A program made the translations under genes and the position numbers. Positions 49,401-61,302 of a stretch of DNA of 64,000 bases are shown piece after piece; the first letter of the stretch is position 1; every line of letters starts with the position of its first letter. The DNA lies in NCBI GenBank assembly GCA_030686995.1, contig CM060708.1, positions 184,205,115 to 184,269,114 on the forward strand, in the 5' to 3' direction. Under the pieces are notes generated by a model. That model did no database searches and was not told where the DNA came from. It saw only the letters and a list, made by a program, of their open reading frames with translations. This DNA comes from Artemisia argyi (lineage: Eukaryota > Streptophyta > Magnoliopsida > Asterales > Asteraceae).

Positions 49401-50772
49401 GTTCATCGAAAGTGTCATAGTTTGGTCACTACATAAAAACAAAAAAATCCAATATTAATATTGGCAACATATACTGAATAAAACTCTAGAAAATAACATG
49501 GGCATACCTTGAAGTCGAAAAAAGATATAATATTAATACGGATGATGACAATCTGATCTGTTTATCAGAAAAAAAGGAGGCCATGTATCTAAAAAGCTGA
49601 TCTTAACTAAATCATTTGTATCGGTCAAGCACGTATGGTGACGAATAATTAATTAGGCTCTGGTGAGTGCTTATTCATTCACCTTTTCTGAGCCAAAATA
49701 GGACTTAATAATCCTAAAACTAACCTAAAACGCCAAAGAAAACATGTTTTTGTGATTATGAATATGCAGGAACAGATATCTCGTGAAATGATGAAAAACA
49801 AACAAAAATCCGGCAAAAACGAGCACGATAGTGGAATGAGTCAGAAAGTCAAAACTGGTATCCGTAAGTCAAAGTAGAGCTTAAAAAGTCATAAGAGATC
49901 CTTCAAGTTTAAGGAATGCACAAGAATGATCTTTAACATGAAAGATTGAAGAAATGTCAGAAATAGTCCTTGTACTTTGAAAGTTGACACAATCAGTCCC
50001 TCAAAGATTTATTTGGAGAACAAGTCAACTCAGTCCTTCATAAATCAGAAAGTTGCTACAAAAGCCCTTGGATAATACTTTGGGAGAATTACATTGTTGG
50101 TCCTTGGAATTTCAGATTCACATCTTTGGTCCTTGTTCTTTACTTAAAACAAAAGCTGAAAATCCAAATTATAAAACCTGGTCCAATTAATAATATCAAG
50201 TCCAAACCAATAAACAAATACCAAAGGCCCAAAAACAAAACCAATGACCCAAGCCCATCTACCGTCAAAATCCCACACCCAGGGTCAATGGTCAAGGGAA
50301 GTCAAACATTAATAATATATTATCCCTTTTACCCGCCCCCTTTTTTTACCAGAATCCCCAAATGCCATGAACCCTAATTGAGTCACTTGGCTCAATTGGA
50401 TCAAACCATTCCAATCAACCATCAATAGCCAATCATTTTGACTTCTAGAAGGTCAACCACGTGACAGAGCACATGTCAGAAAGAGTGTATGAAGATATGT
50501 GGACACTTGGCAGCTCATGATTGGAAGAGACACGTGATAATTCTTCCTTGGGTTCGATTTCTAGAAGATTGCTGACAGGACAGAGACTATACGCACGAAT
50601 GGTATATGTGGCAGCTTGTTATTGGTCAAGCCACCTCACAAATTATGATCCAAGGGCTGTGATGAGATTGAAGTAACACAAAGTTATCCAAGGGCTATTA
50701 GATGCTGAGAAGAAGCACAAGTGCACTAGAATCGCCAGCATGGCACATGAAGACCCCAAGTCTTACCCTCTC

Positions 50773-50781
50773 CTATATATA
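50773..50781 (+). promoter_or_regulatory. LTR TATA box
   Basis: CTATATATA lies 1.1 kb into the LTR, in a CT-rich context typical of plant retroelement promoters. Transcription would start near 50805. Confidence 0.6.
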
Positions 50782-50898
50782 CTGCTTCATTTTTAGTGTT
50801 TAGAGTAGTAGTTTTAGAGTAGAGAAATGCTGTCAAAATATTCTTAGATCAGTTTTAGCTTAAGTTCAGTTTACTTCTTGTAATTGTAATACATTTTC

Positions 50899-50904
50899 AA
50901 TAAA
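50899..50904 (+). promoter_or_regulatory. Possible LTR polyadenylation signal
   Basis: AATAAA lies about 120 bases downstream of the TATA box, within the R region expected from that box. Confidence 0.4.
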
Positions 50905-53259
50905 AGTTTAGTTCATTTTCCTTAAATTCTGTTTCAATATTTGAATCTGTTTGTACTGTCTAGCTTATTGATAAGTTGTTTGCCTTTATCTCTTATTCAA
51001 CAAGTTTACTTTAAATTTTTATTTGTTTTAGCTTTTACAAATTCAGTAGTTATATTAGATACAAGTTTATCTTCATAAAAATCTAAAAAATCAAAAAATA
51101 AAATAACAAAAATTACAAAAATAATTTGATAGAATCTTTCTCAGCTTGCATCCAAGCTAAATTTGAATTCAGAAACATTCATTTAAGCTCTCTAGCTTAA
51201 GTGAGTGTGAGTTGTAGTGTAGTAACTGAGTATTGCTAAAGTTCTCACCAAAGTCATAATCAGTCAAAGGTGAATGGTTGTGGAGAATCATGGAAGTTGG
51301 TGACAGAACAAAGAGAGACATGGAAGCTCTTTGCCTGTCTAGAGATAGGCTTGCTTAGTGAGCCCCCTCTATTCTAGCTGAGGGGGATTTGATTTGGTAA
51401 ACTTGAGCAATTGAACTCTATTTCAATATTATTGTTTGATTCTAGAGTGCATCTTATTGTTACTGTTTCATTAGTGATAACTCATTAGTTTATAGTAGTA
51501 ATAGCTTAACTGAGTTTAATTTGTTTCATTAATAATCTGTCTGGCTAGTTTTTGTGTTTGCATAGCTTATTCTGAGTTACTGTCATATTGAGGATCTATA
51601 ATTTTTCATATCTATTGGCTTTGGTTGAATTTAGCTGTTGATTTGCTGTTTGATAGAGATTTAGAATTGAATTTGATTTGATTGGAATAGTTTAGTGGAA
51701 TAATAATTAGAGTTATAGTGTAATTGGTAGAATTAAGGGGTGTTTGGATCTGTCATATGCTAATTGTTGTTGTAGTTAGTCTGATGTTTTATGATCACAC
51801 ATATGACTCATTAGTGTAATAAGAGAGATTTATACCAATAAAACAGTAGAATAACTCATAAAAAGTCAAAAGAAGGTTTCAATTTAGTTAAACTGTTAGT
51901 GTAGTGTTAAATCAGTTAGTGAAATTATATATTTAGTTGCATTTTAATTCCAGATAGTTAAATCTAGTATATTTGTAGCTTAAGATTACATATAGAAGTA
52001 GAAATTAGCTGATAAAATTGGATTTAGTCAATTTGGAAAAATATAAAAATAGTCAACTGACATGAGAATAGTGGTTCACAGGTTGCTGATATTGAATCAA
52101 TTTAGAGTAGCAATTGTAATTTTCTAATAGGGCTTTTGAGTTTAGAGATTCTCAGAAGTACTAAGAAGCTTTTACCCCCATAAGTTTGCATTTCTGATAG
52201 CTTATTGCTGCTGATAGTTAGTACATTTGAGACAGTAAAGCTGTTTGCAATTTGAGGCCTGATAGTGCATTATTGAGCTTATATCTTTGTCCATTTGGCT
52301 TTTCTGAGTTTTATTGAAGTTATATTAGTGTTGTGCATGTCCATTTGAATCTGGCTTATTCTGAATTTGAGTTGCTCAATCATTGGCTTATTCACATTGC
52401 TTATAGCTTGCTTATTGTGTTTTCTGTGCAATTTTTGATCTGTGATTGGCATTTCTGAGCATATTAGAGCATAATTCATCTGTGTTTTAAGTTTCATTCA
52501 AATTTGGTCACAAGTGCTTAAAAATAAACACTTCTGATTACCAGTTAACCTTGAATAAGCACTTTTTCAGCTTATTTTTGTTTCAAAATTTTTCTCCAAG
52601 TTCATTTTTATATTTTGATTTTTTGTTAATTTTTCAGATTTTTCTGAGTTGCTTTGATATTTTTCTTAATTTTTCTTTGATTTTAATCATTTTTATATAC
52701 CTTTTAATAAATAAAAATCAATAAAAATTCAGAAAAAGCCGTAAAAAATCCAAAAATATTTTAGGAAATTCTTTTATAATATTTTAGATTTTTCAAAAAT
52801 TATTTTACATTTTTCCCTTTTAAAAATACAAAAATATAAATAAATTCATAGAAATTAAATAAAAAGTAAAAAAAAAAATCTTTTTCTGGAAATTCTTTTT
52901 ATTAGTTTAAGATTTTTAGAAAATTGTTTCACGTTTGTAGGATCATTTTTCAATTAAAGTTACATTTTAATTTGCACGTTACGTTTTAAATAATCGCGTT
53001 TACATTTCCATTTTTTGATTTTTAACTTTAGTGCATACCTAGTTTGTACATCTTGCATAATTTGTTTTTGTTTGTCATAATTTGAATTGCTTTATCACAA
53101 TTTTCACTATTCACTTTTCACAACACGGTTTGCACGAATCAATATTCTTTGATTCCATTCACCTTCGTACGGACACGACTCGGGTGATCCGTATTTCTTG
53201 CGGATCTTCTCGATACTATACTACTATTATATATAATTGATTTTGACACAATCAATTTT

Positions 53260-53277
53260 TGGCGCCGCTGCCGGGGA
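53260..53277 (+). other. Primer-binding site, tRNA-Asp type
   Basis: TGGCGCCGCTGCCGGGGA is complementary, apart from one base, to the 3' end of plant tRNA-Asp, the primer used by Athila elements. It lies five bases after the LTR end and fixes both the LTR border and the orientation. Confidence 0.9.
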
Positions 53278-53775
53278 AGGTTGAAGTGAGTTTTTGACTA
53301 TTCGTTTTGAAAAATTGTTTTTTGATAAGCCTTCCTCTATCTTGTATATATTTTCTATATAAAATATAAAAATTGAAAAATCTAAAACACTTTTCCTAAA
53401 GTGTTTACAAAAATACAAAAATAAAGTTACAGCCTCGACTCTCCCGTGGAAAGGAGGGCGTTGTAAACCAAATAAGCCTTACAACATAAGAAAAACGTGA
53501 AATTAGTTGTTTATCGGATTACTTCAAATTCTACAACCGATTAAGCGGGAAATACGGAAGTTAAGAGATTAAATTGCTAGCTAAAGAAAGAAACACTCTT
53601 CTTTTCCGTCCCCGTCGCGAGTAGTTTTGAAGGAAACGGTTGCGATTAACGTAACATTTTAAAAAAGAAAAACAAAAGAAAAAAGAGTTTTTGAGATTTG
53701 TGTAAATAAAAAAAACAAAAAGATTTTCCTTTTTCTTTTTCTTCTTCTTTTTCTTTTTGGATTTGTATATGATGT
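53278..53775 (+). other. Athila leader
   Basis: Non-coding leader between the primer-binding site and gag; A-rich and then CT-rich near 53730-53760. No domain is seen. Confidence 0.6.
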
Positions 53776-55539
53776 ATGCACACCCGTTCTACTTCTGAGA
53801 ATCTTACTTCTCCTTTCTCAAACCCTGAGCGGGTTTTACGACATAATAGTCGGGTTCATTTCCTTAACGACGAGGAAATGAACCAAAACAAACAACACAA
53901 TGGACCCCCGTCGATGGGTGATCCTCAACACAATGTGATCCCTCCGATGGGACCACAATCGGCTTTTGATCCACGTCCGCTGGAGGAACAACTCAATCAC
54001 CATTCAATGGTGTGAGGAGAGCCATCGTGATTCCTGACATCAATGCCAATTTTGAGATCAATCACGGATTACTCAACTTGATCACGGGTATATCCTTTCA
54101 CGGGTTTGAACACGAGGACCCATATGCTCACATCAGAAATTTCACAGACATCGCTGAGACCATCAGAATGAATCAAGTCCCTCACGATGTGGTGAAATTG
54201 AAGTTCTTTCCTTTCTCCCTTAAAGCGGCAGCCCGGACTTGGTTGGAAAAGGAACCGCCGAATTCGATTCACACTTGGAATGATCTTGCTTCCAAGTTTG
54301 TGAATTATTTCTATCCTCCCTCTAAAACTTCTAATCTTAGATCCCAAATCTTTCGATTCCAACAAGCTTTTGATGAGTCATTTAGCGAAGCTTGGGATCG
54401 ATTCTAAGATTTCTTGGAAAAATGTCCGAACCATGGGTTCACATCCCTTCAGCAGATTGATACTTTCTATAATGGGTTAAGTCATGTTGATCAAGACTCA
54501 CTCAATTCTGCTGTGGGTGGGTTACTTGTTGGCTCGAAACACGAATGATGCATTCATGATAATTGAGAATAAGGCTCGTGTGAGAATGTCTAGAAATAAA
54601 CATCAAGTGTCTAATAATAGTAAAAATAATTATGAAGTGATGAGTATGCTAGTGGCTCTTACAAAGAAAGTTGATGCAATGTCTATTGAAAAATCAAATC
54701 ATCAAGTGAATGTTGTAAATCAGAGTTGTGTTACTTGTGGTGGTCCACATCCGTATTACGAGTGTCCGTCAACCGGTTCTTATGCTCAAGAGAACGTGTA
54801 TGCTGCAAACATGGGTGGCAACGGTTACCCACCTCCTCAAGGAGATCGAAATTTTCTCAATTACCGTTCGAGCAATTATCTTGGACCACCTGGTTTTCAA
54901 AATCAGAGTCATAATAACAATGTGCAAAACCGTACACATCAAGTTAATCAAAATCAAAATCGGACAAATCAAGGTTTTCAAAACCAAGGTGTTAACCACA
55001 ATCGGAATTTTCTGGGAAATCAAAATCAAGCCCCGATTCAAGGGAATTTTCAGAATAATAATCATGGGAATTTTAATAATGGAAATCAGAATCATGGCAA
55101 TTTTCAAAATCGTAGGCAGAATTTTAATAATCAAAATCAAGGTGTTATTCCAAATCAAACGCCCACGGATGAGTTGATTAAGCAATTGATTCAAAGTCAA
55201 CAAGCTTTAATGGCAAAACATGAAGAAACAACAAGGTTATTTGCTACTCAAATCAACGATATCAAGAAACATTTAAATGATCGACCCTCGGGCTCGGGAA
55301 CTCTTCCAAACAACACGATCGCTAACCCGAGGGGCGATACAAATGCGATCACAACACGGAGTGGTGTTTCTTATGATGGACCAACGGCTCCGACTGCCTC
55401 TTCTTCTCTTCCTCCTAAGGTAGCCGTCCGTGAACCCGAGGTGACAACGGATACGAAAATTCCTATTAATAATGGAAGGACCGAAAACATCCAACCTCCG
55501 GTGGTCCCAACGTCTAAAGGAAAGGAAAAAAGTCGTTAA
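53776..55539 (+). pseudogene. Athila gag, broken
   Basis: Gag packages element RNA into particles. Three pieces in shifting frames are visible: 53776-54015 (N-terminus, MHTRSTSENLTSPFSNPERV); 54012-54407, a Retrotrans_gag domain (FHGFEHEDPYAHIRNF, LKFFPFSLKAAARTWL, then TWNDLASKFVNYFYPPSKT and FDESFSEAWDRF); and 54484-55539. The second piece stops at TAA 54405-54407, and the frame shifts again near 54525. The last piece carries the zinc knuckle CVTCGGPHPYYEC (CX2CX3HX4C, about 54730-54768), a long Asn/Gln-rich linker (about 54900-55160), and the ITTRSGVSYDGP motif before the protease. At least two frameshifts and one stop make it non-functional. Confidence 0.85.
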
Positions 55540-56195
55540 TGAAGTTGAAAAAGAAATTCCCGTTAAAACGAAGTTTCCTTATCCGTCATTCTTAAACGAC
55601 CAAAAGCATCGCGAGAAGGATAAAAACAAAATGGAAAAGTTTTACCAGATTTTTCAAGAATTACACTTTGATATAAGTCTTGCGGATGCTATACTTTTGA
55701 TGCCTAAATTTGCTTCGATGCTAAAAGGTATTTTAAATAATAAGAAAAAGTTGTTTGAAATGTCTAAGACCCAAATGAATGAGAATTGCTCAGCGGTTCT
55801 TCTTAAAAAGTTACCCGAAAAGCTTGAAGACCCTGGCAAGTTTCTCATTTCATGCAATTTTCTTGGTATGGTTCAATGCTTCGCCTTGGCCGATCTTGGT
55901 GCTAGCATTAACCTAACACCATTGTCGATTTGACAAAAGTTGTCTCTTCCTAACTTGACACCGACTCTTATGACCCTCGAGCTTGCCGACCGATCTACGT
56001 CTCGTCCAATTAGTATAGCCGAGGATATTCAATTTCCCTGCCAATTTTGTGGTTGTTGATTTTGATGCTGATCCACGGGTTCCTCTCATTCTCGGGAGAG
56101 GATTCTTACAGACCGGCCGTGCTTTAATTGATGTATACGACGAGGAGATTACCTTACGTGTTGGAAATGAAGCTGTTACGTTCAATCTCGACTAA
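55472..56195 (+). pseudogene. Athila aspartic protease region, broken
   Basis: Retroelement protease that would cut the polyprotein. The frame from 55472 includes [36 protein letters not shown] and [16 protein letters not shown], then the active-site motif ADLGAS (about 55889-55906), in the DLGAS form usual in Athila rather than DTGA. A TGA at 55931-55933 and a frameshift near 56040 interrupt it. The C-terminal part ([22 protein letters not shown]) lies in another frame and stops at TAA 56193-56195. This frame overlaps the end of the gag frame. Confidence 0.85.
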
Positions 56196-57313
56196 ACCGC
56201 GAGGTACTCCTCCAATTATGATCATGTTTCCGTTAACCGAGTTGATGTTATTGATGAGGCTACGGAGGAGTATTCTCAAGAACTTCTTGGTTTTACAAAC
56301 AATGCTTCGAGTGGCAATCCCACTCCTTCTTTTGAACCAATTGTCTCTGATTCTTCTCCTTCCCTCACTCCGTTTGAGGGAAGTGATCTCGCTTGGGAAG
56401 AAATCAAAGCTTGTCTTTCAAATGATTCAGTTTCACCAGAAATTGATAATTCTGACTTTGATCCGGAGGGGGATATTTTATTAATTAAAAAACTTTTAAA
56501 TGAAAACCCGATTGTTTCTTCCCCTCCGATGGACCTAAAAATGGCAGACGTAAAAGAAGTAAAGCCGTCTATTGAGAATCCTCCGGAGCTCGAGCTCAAT
56601 GATTTGCCTCCTCATCTCGAATACGCATACATGGAAACTAATAATAAATTGCCTGTCATAATTTCAAAAGATTTAAAAGATGAGGAGAAGACCCAGTTCT
56701 TAGATGTGCTTAAGAAGCATAAAAGTGCTATTGCCTGGCAAATCTCCGACATTAAGGGAATCGACCCTCGATTTTGCACTCATAAGATTCTACTTGAAGA
56801 TAATCACAAAGCTTCCGTCCAACAACAACGATGGGTTAACCCACAAATCCACGAAGTGATCAAAAAGGAAGTTATTAAACTCCTTGACGCTGGAATGATT
56901 TATCCGATCTCGGATAGTTCATGGGTTAGCCCGGTTCATTGTGTTCCAAAGAAGGGCGGAATCACTGTTGTGAAAAATGAAGATAATGAGCTTATACCGA
57001 CTAGACTTGTGATCAAATGGAGAGTTTGTATCGACTACCGCAAGTTGAATGACGCGACCCGTAAAGACCATTTCCCGCTCCCTTTTATGAAGCAAATGCT
57101 TGAACGATTAGCGGGAAATGAGTTCTATTGTTTTCTTGATGGTTTTTCTGGGTACTTTCAAATCCCCATTGATCCCCAGGATCAAGAAAAGACCACTTTT
57201 ACTTGCCCGTATGGAATGTTTGCCTATCGTAGAATGCCCTTTGGATTATGTAATGCTCCAGGCACGTTCTAGAGGTGCATGATGGCCATGTTCTCCGATA
57301 TGATTGAAAAAAC
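56196..57313 (+). pseudogene. Athila reverse transcriptase, first part
   Basis: The open frame from 56196 to TAG 57270-57272 carries a Glu/Pro-rich linker and then the RT domain: LDVLKKHKSAIAWQISDIKG, MIYPISDSSWVSPVHCVPKK, RVCIDYRKLNDATRKDHFPLP, YCFLDGFSGYFQIPIDP (first catalytic aspartate, about 57135) and PFGLCNAPGTF. The TAG replaces the CAG expected in the family at that position, another C-to-T change. The domain is cut at 57313 by the non-autonomous LTR element and resumes at 63741. Confidence 0.88.
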
Positions 57314-58287
57314 TGATACGTGATCATTGTAGTATAGTATAGTGACAAGTACCGGGGGATTGATCGTTCAGCTAGGAATAGTGTCGTTAGGATTGAAATT
57401 GATCTAACTAGGTCTAAAGGTGAAGGATGATTCTTTTTGTGTTTTTATATTTTATGAAAAGCAAGTGAAAATCTCGGGTTTTGGAAGAAGGGGCGGAATT
57501 AGTTGCTAATCAACTAACCCAAAAGCTACTAATTAAACTACTAAACAAGAAAATAAACTAAGGTTCTACAAGATAAATGAAGCATGTCTACCTATGATAT
57601 GTTACTTCTTGCTAGCTATCCAATTCTACCTATTGACTGTAAACCTTATTTTAATTGACGGGTGTATTCCTAATAACTCATGGAGTGGCATACATATCTC
57701 TCCAATTCTATGAGCTCTTATCTCCTCCTATGCCATGCCCGACACAACCATAGGGATTGTAAACAGTGGCTCATGCGTTAAATACTACCTTAATAGCCTA
57801 GTATTCCTTGGCTACATGTTTCTTAAGACGTTTAAGCACATTACACGATGGAGATCTGCCCGTTTTCTTAAGCCTAACATCGAATTCATTCAATCAAAAC
57901 AAGAATCAATAGGAAACAAGAATTATAAACTAAACCAACTAAATCTATTGAAGTTGTCACGCCTTAATTGATGGAGATAGACACACACATCAACAAGCCC
58001 CTCATTGATGGAGATAGACACAACATCAACAAGAAATCAATGAGATCTAATCAATTATATACAAGTTTCACATAATCATAAATAGACACAAGGTGAATTA
58101 GCAAATCATCATCAAAGAAGGACAATCAACAAGAATAATGAAAGACATAGTTGAGATAGAATCATCAAACCAATACATGATGTTTATGGAGTGATTGAAA
58201 CCCTCTAAGTTGCTGGAAAAACACCCACCTAAACCCAGGAATCGACCTTAGGGTTTAGGGCTTACAAAAAGTGAAGTTATGATGTTA

Positions 58288-58296
58288 TATTTATAG
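58288..58296 (-). promoter_or_regulatory. LTR TATA box (minus), left LTR
   Basis: The minus strand reads CTATAAATA. The same box is at 63233-63241 in the right LTR, which would be the active promoter copy. Paired TGACG palindromes begin about 25 bases upstream on the minus strand. Confidence 0.65.
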
Positions 58297-58319
58297 GCAT
58301 GTTTTCTGTCGGCCCCTCT

Positions 58320-58583
58320 TGACGGCGTCAGCCCGTTACTCTTGACGCCGTCACGACCATTTTTTCACCAAATTGTAGATCTCTTCGTCCTCTTTGTTTC
58401 CTTTTTTGAATCGCTCAAATCCGAGTTCGTATGCAAAAGTTATGGCCAAAACGGTGTCAGCTACCACGCGCGCAAGTTTTGACCAGTTAACACGTGACGG
58501 CCTTGGGTGACGCCTTCACGTTTTTCTGGGCCGTCACCACTTTTACTCTTGACGCCGTCAGGAAAGTCTTCTTGACGCCGTCA
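58320..58583. promoter_or_regulatory. Two pairs of TGACG(C/G)CGTCA palindromes, left LTR
   Basis: Sites at 58320-58330 and 58343-58353 form one pair; 58550-58560 and 58573-58583 form the other. Spacing within each pair is 23 bp start to start. TGACG is the core recognised by plant TGA-type bZIP factors. The pairs lie in U3, upstream of the minus-strand TATA box. Confidence 0.6.
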
Positions 58584-58788
58584 CACACTGTTCCCAGCAA
58601 AGAAATTAAGTCTTTGCCGTTTTCTTCACTTTTATGCTCTAAAAACATCCAAAATGCCTTCTTTTCCAGAATTCACTCCCAAAGTACCTAAAATCACAAA
58701 AGGAACGATTTAGGGCAATATTTGATCAAATAAATTCAATTTCGGGCTTAAATGACCTCCTAAAAGTGGTTTATTTTTCGCCTCATCA

Positions 58789-58806
58789 TATACCCTTACA
58801 CTTGAG
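58789..58806 (-). other. Polypurine-like tract
   Basis: The minus strand reads CTCAAGTGTAAGGGTATA directly before the left LTR. A CTCGAGGACAAGCAA motif lies just upstream on the minus strand (about 58812-58830), as in many plant gypsy elements before the 3' LTR. It supports the minus orientation. Confidence 0.6.
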
Positions 58807-58829
58807 ATTTGCTTGTCCTCGAGCAAATG

Positions 58830-59393
58830 CGCTTTTATTCTAATCAAAATACAAGTTAGGGGTCATTTAACACTAATATAAAAGTAATTACAACAAATAA
58901 TCGTTCCACTAAAGACCAATAGACAAGCACGGAGGTCATACACAAGCACCTCACAAATAGTGTTTAGATACTCACATATCTCGGGTGTAATAAAGTATAA
59001 ATTACAATATGGAAACGGAAGATATCTCTCACTACCTGTCATAGCAAAATAGATTACCATAGGCTTGGGAAAGGATCAAACCTCCACTAAATGGCGTAAG
59101 CACCTAGGATAAACTTACAAAGAGGTCTTTTAAAGGGTTGTAACGTTAGGTGTAGGGATATGAAATACACGGATTTGTTGGATAAAGGAAGTTTTTACTG
59201 GTGGCGAGTTAACAATCTTGGTCAATTACATGTACAATATGGCGTTGCTAAGCCAAGACTAGACTCGACTTAAGCTAATAAATGAAATATAACAAAAAAA
59301 TAAAATGAACATAGAATAAAACGAGATGGTAGTCCGTATGTTTTTTTCTCTTTCTCTTTTTCTATATTTTTTTTTTCTTTTTCTTGTTTTTTC

Positions 59394-59440
<47 letters not shown>

Positions 59441-61302
59441 TGCATACACTCTTACCCTACCATCCAAAATAATACATCATAGGGGATGAACATTCCCCTT
59501 ACACTTGAATTTTTACATACTTTACAATAAACTAATCTAATGACTCGAACTAAGAAAATCCAAACACTTGGAGTACTTTTAAGATTAACGTACATATGGG
59601 GGTAATATATGATGTTCTTCCCCATTACTCCATAAAATAAGTACTTTACCCATGAGTCCCAATCGTCCCAAAACAATATGTACAAGGATATGACTCGACT
59701 TAGCAACCATGTAATCAATTAGATAGTTAACTTAGTGTTTAACAAATAACAATAATGCACTAAAAATGTGCGCATACACGTAAGGCTAAGGCGATTTGGG
59801 TGTACATTTAAGTGAGGTGCAACAAATTCTTCCTTTAAGTAAGATGCTTAAAGTTAGAAACGAAAAGATAGGCTCGGAGGGGTGTACTAGGGGTTTCGTG
59901 TACTAAAAATTTGTACAACGCTAAGGGTGTGGGAAAAATTAATTGACTTAAGTAGTCAAGTAATATGACTTAAATGGTCAAGAAATTATGATACGGGTTT
60001 AACACAAGGGTGATCCTAATGCCTCTTATCATGTAGTAAATCCTACCACACGAATGTAGTCTCACTAGCGGTCTCGGGATGCATCACTAACGCAAGTTCT
60101 AGAATCTAAATGCTACCGGTACACTAATAAGCACTAATAGTAAATGCTTTTCCTATCAAATCTAAAGGCGAACCTCACATATTTGGGTGAAAATTTTTTC
60201 TGAATATACGGTTATGTGCTAGTCATACAATCTCCTATCCATGAGACGCTTGCTATGGCTAAAGTTTCACTCCTAAATGTTGTAAAAAAATTTAAATTTG
60301 GCGCTAAAATTGCACTAACAAGTATTTCTCATAGTTTTATTACACATCTACTGTCAAACAAACAAACTCAAGCGAAAGTGTACATGTAAGGTATCATCAT
60401 TTTACCCTCCCCTTACACTTAGGATGAACATTGTCCCCAATGTTCAAGTAAAGAATGTAAAAGTGAAATAAGTAAAACAAATGAAATCAAATACTCCCCT
60501 GATTCGCTCGGTATGGATAATAAGGTGGTCAGGTTAGATCTTCCTCCAAGAAAATGAACAATCAAAGCTTCCCTTCCAGAATATAAATCATCTTCTTGTC
60601 ATACATAACCTGTTAAACCTGAGAAAACAATCACAAAAACCCAACGCATCAATCCGAACAAAGAAAACTCACAACTAGATGTAATTCCAGACTTAGGAAT
60701 AAAAACAAAACAATTAAAGATATAATGCTTGTAGAATGAATGTTTGCAGATTTCCTGAAGTTTATAAAACTAAAGAATTAACAAAAACTTTAAGACTCCG
60801 GTATAAACAAAACTAGCAAAATTTCCAGAATTTTACACATGACGCCGTCAAGAGTAAACTCATGACGCCGTCAGAAGTGGCCTGCAGAAATCTTTATGTT
60901 AAGTTTTCGGAAAATTTCGGGAAAAACTTACGTCCTACTTCCTGGAAAATCCTGCAAAACATCATTATGACTCGATACAAGCATTTGACTCTAACAAGTA
61001 CTAATACACATGTCCATTTAATATTGTTGTGGTTCATGCTCAATTTCGTTCTTATAAACAAATTTGGATCTCCCTTACACTTATCTTTTGCAAAATACAT
61101 TTATATGCAATTAAGACGAAGTTAAAAACAAAATAAAGCATTTTCACAATTTATTTTGAAACATGAGCCACAAGCAACAAAAATAAAACATGCATACGGA
61201 AACAAATAAAATCAAACAAACAAACAAATAAAAACACACAAAACATGGGTTGCCTCCCAAGAAGCGCTTGTTTTTGTTCGAGTCACGAGCCTGACTCTAC
61301 CC
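58830..61302 (-). other. Non-coding interior of the non-autonomous element
   Basis: No pol domain in either strand. Contains a T44 tract (59396-59439) and, at 60840-60850 and 60863-60873, a third type of TGACGCCGTCA pair with the same 23-bp spacing as in the LTRs. On the minus strand, near 61250-61285, CGCTTCTTGGGAGGCAACCC follows the long frame, a motif I recall from other plant elements of this kind. Confidence 0.6.
60840..60873. promoter_or_regulatory. Internal TGACGCCGTCA pair
   Basis: Two identical 11-bp palindromes with starts 23 bp apart, inside the element body rather than in an LTR. Confidence 0.55.

Larger units (their letters stand above)
49661..53254 (+). repeat. 5' LTR of the Athila-type element
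   Basis: Starts TGGTGAGTGCTTATTC and ends TTGACACAATCA, five bases before the primer-binding site. Length is about 3.59 kb. It contains a promoter-proximal part (to about 50800), a TATA box, an AATAAA, and a long AT-rich transcribed part. Its start and end resemble the solo LTRs at 18838-23000 and 30215-33580 in complement. The 3' LTR lies beyond the window, so the target duplication (GGCTC at 49656-49660 is the left candidate) cannot be tested. Confidence 0.85.
57314..58788 (-). repeat. Left LTR (3' LTR of the minus-strand element)
   Basis: Starts TGATACGTGATCATTG and ends CGCCTCATCA. By eye it differs from the right LTR by roughly 25-30 substitutions over about 1.45 kb, plus a 17-bp insertion (near 57905) and the loss of about 70 bp near its outer edge. 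Confidence 0.9.

Noticed and set aside
54769..55203. Long Ile-rich frame on the minus strand
   Set aside because: Antisense shadow of the Asn/Gln-rich gag linker.
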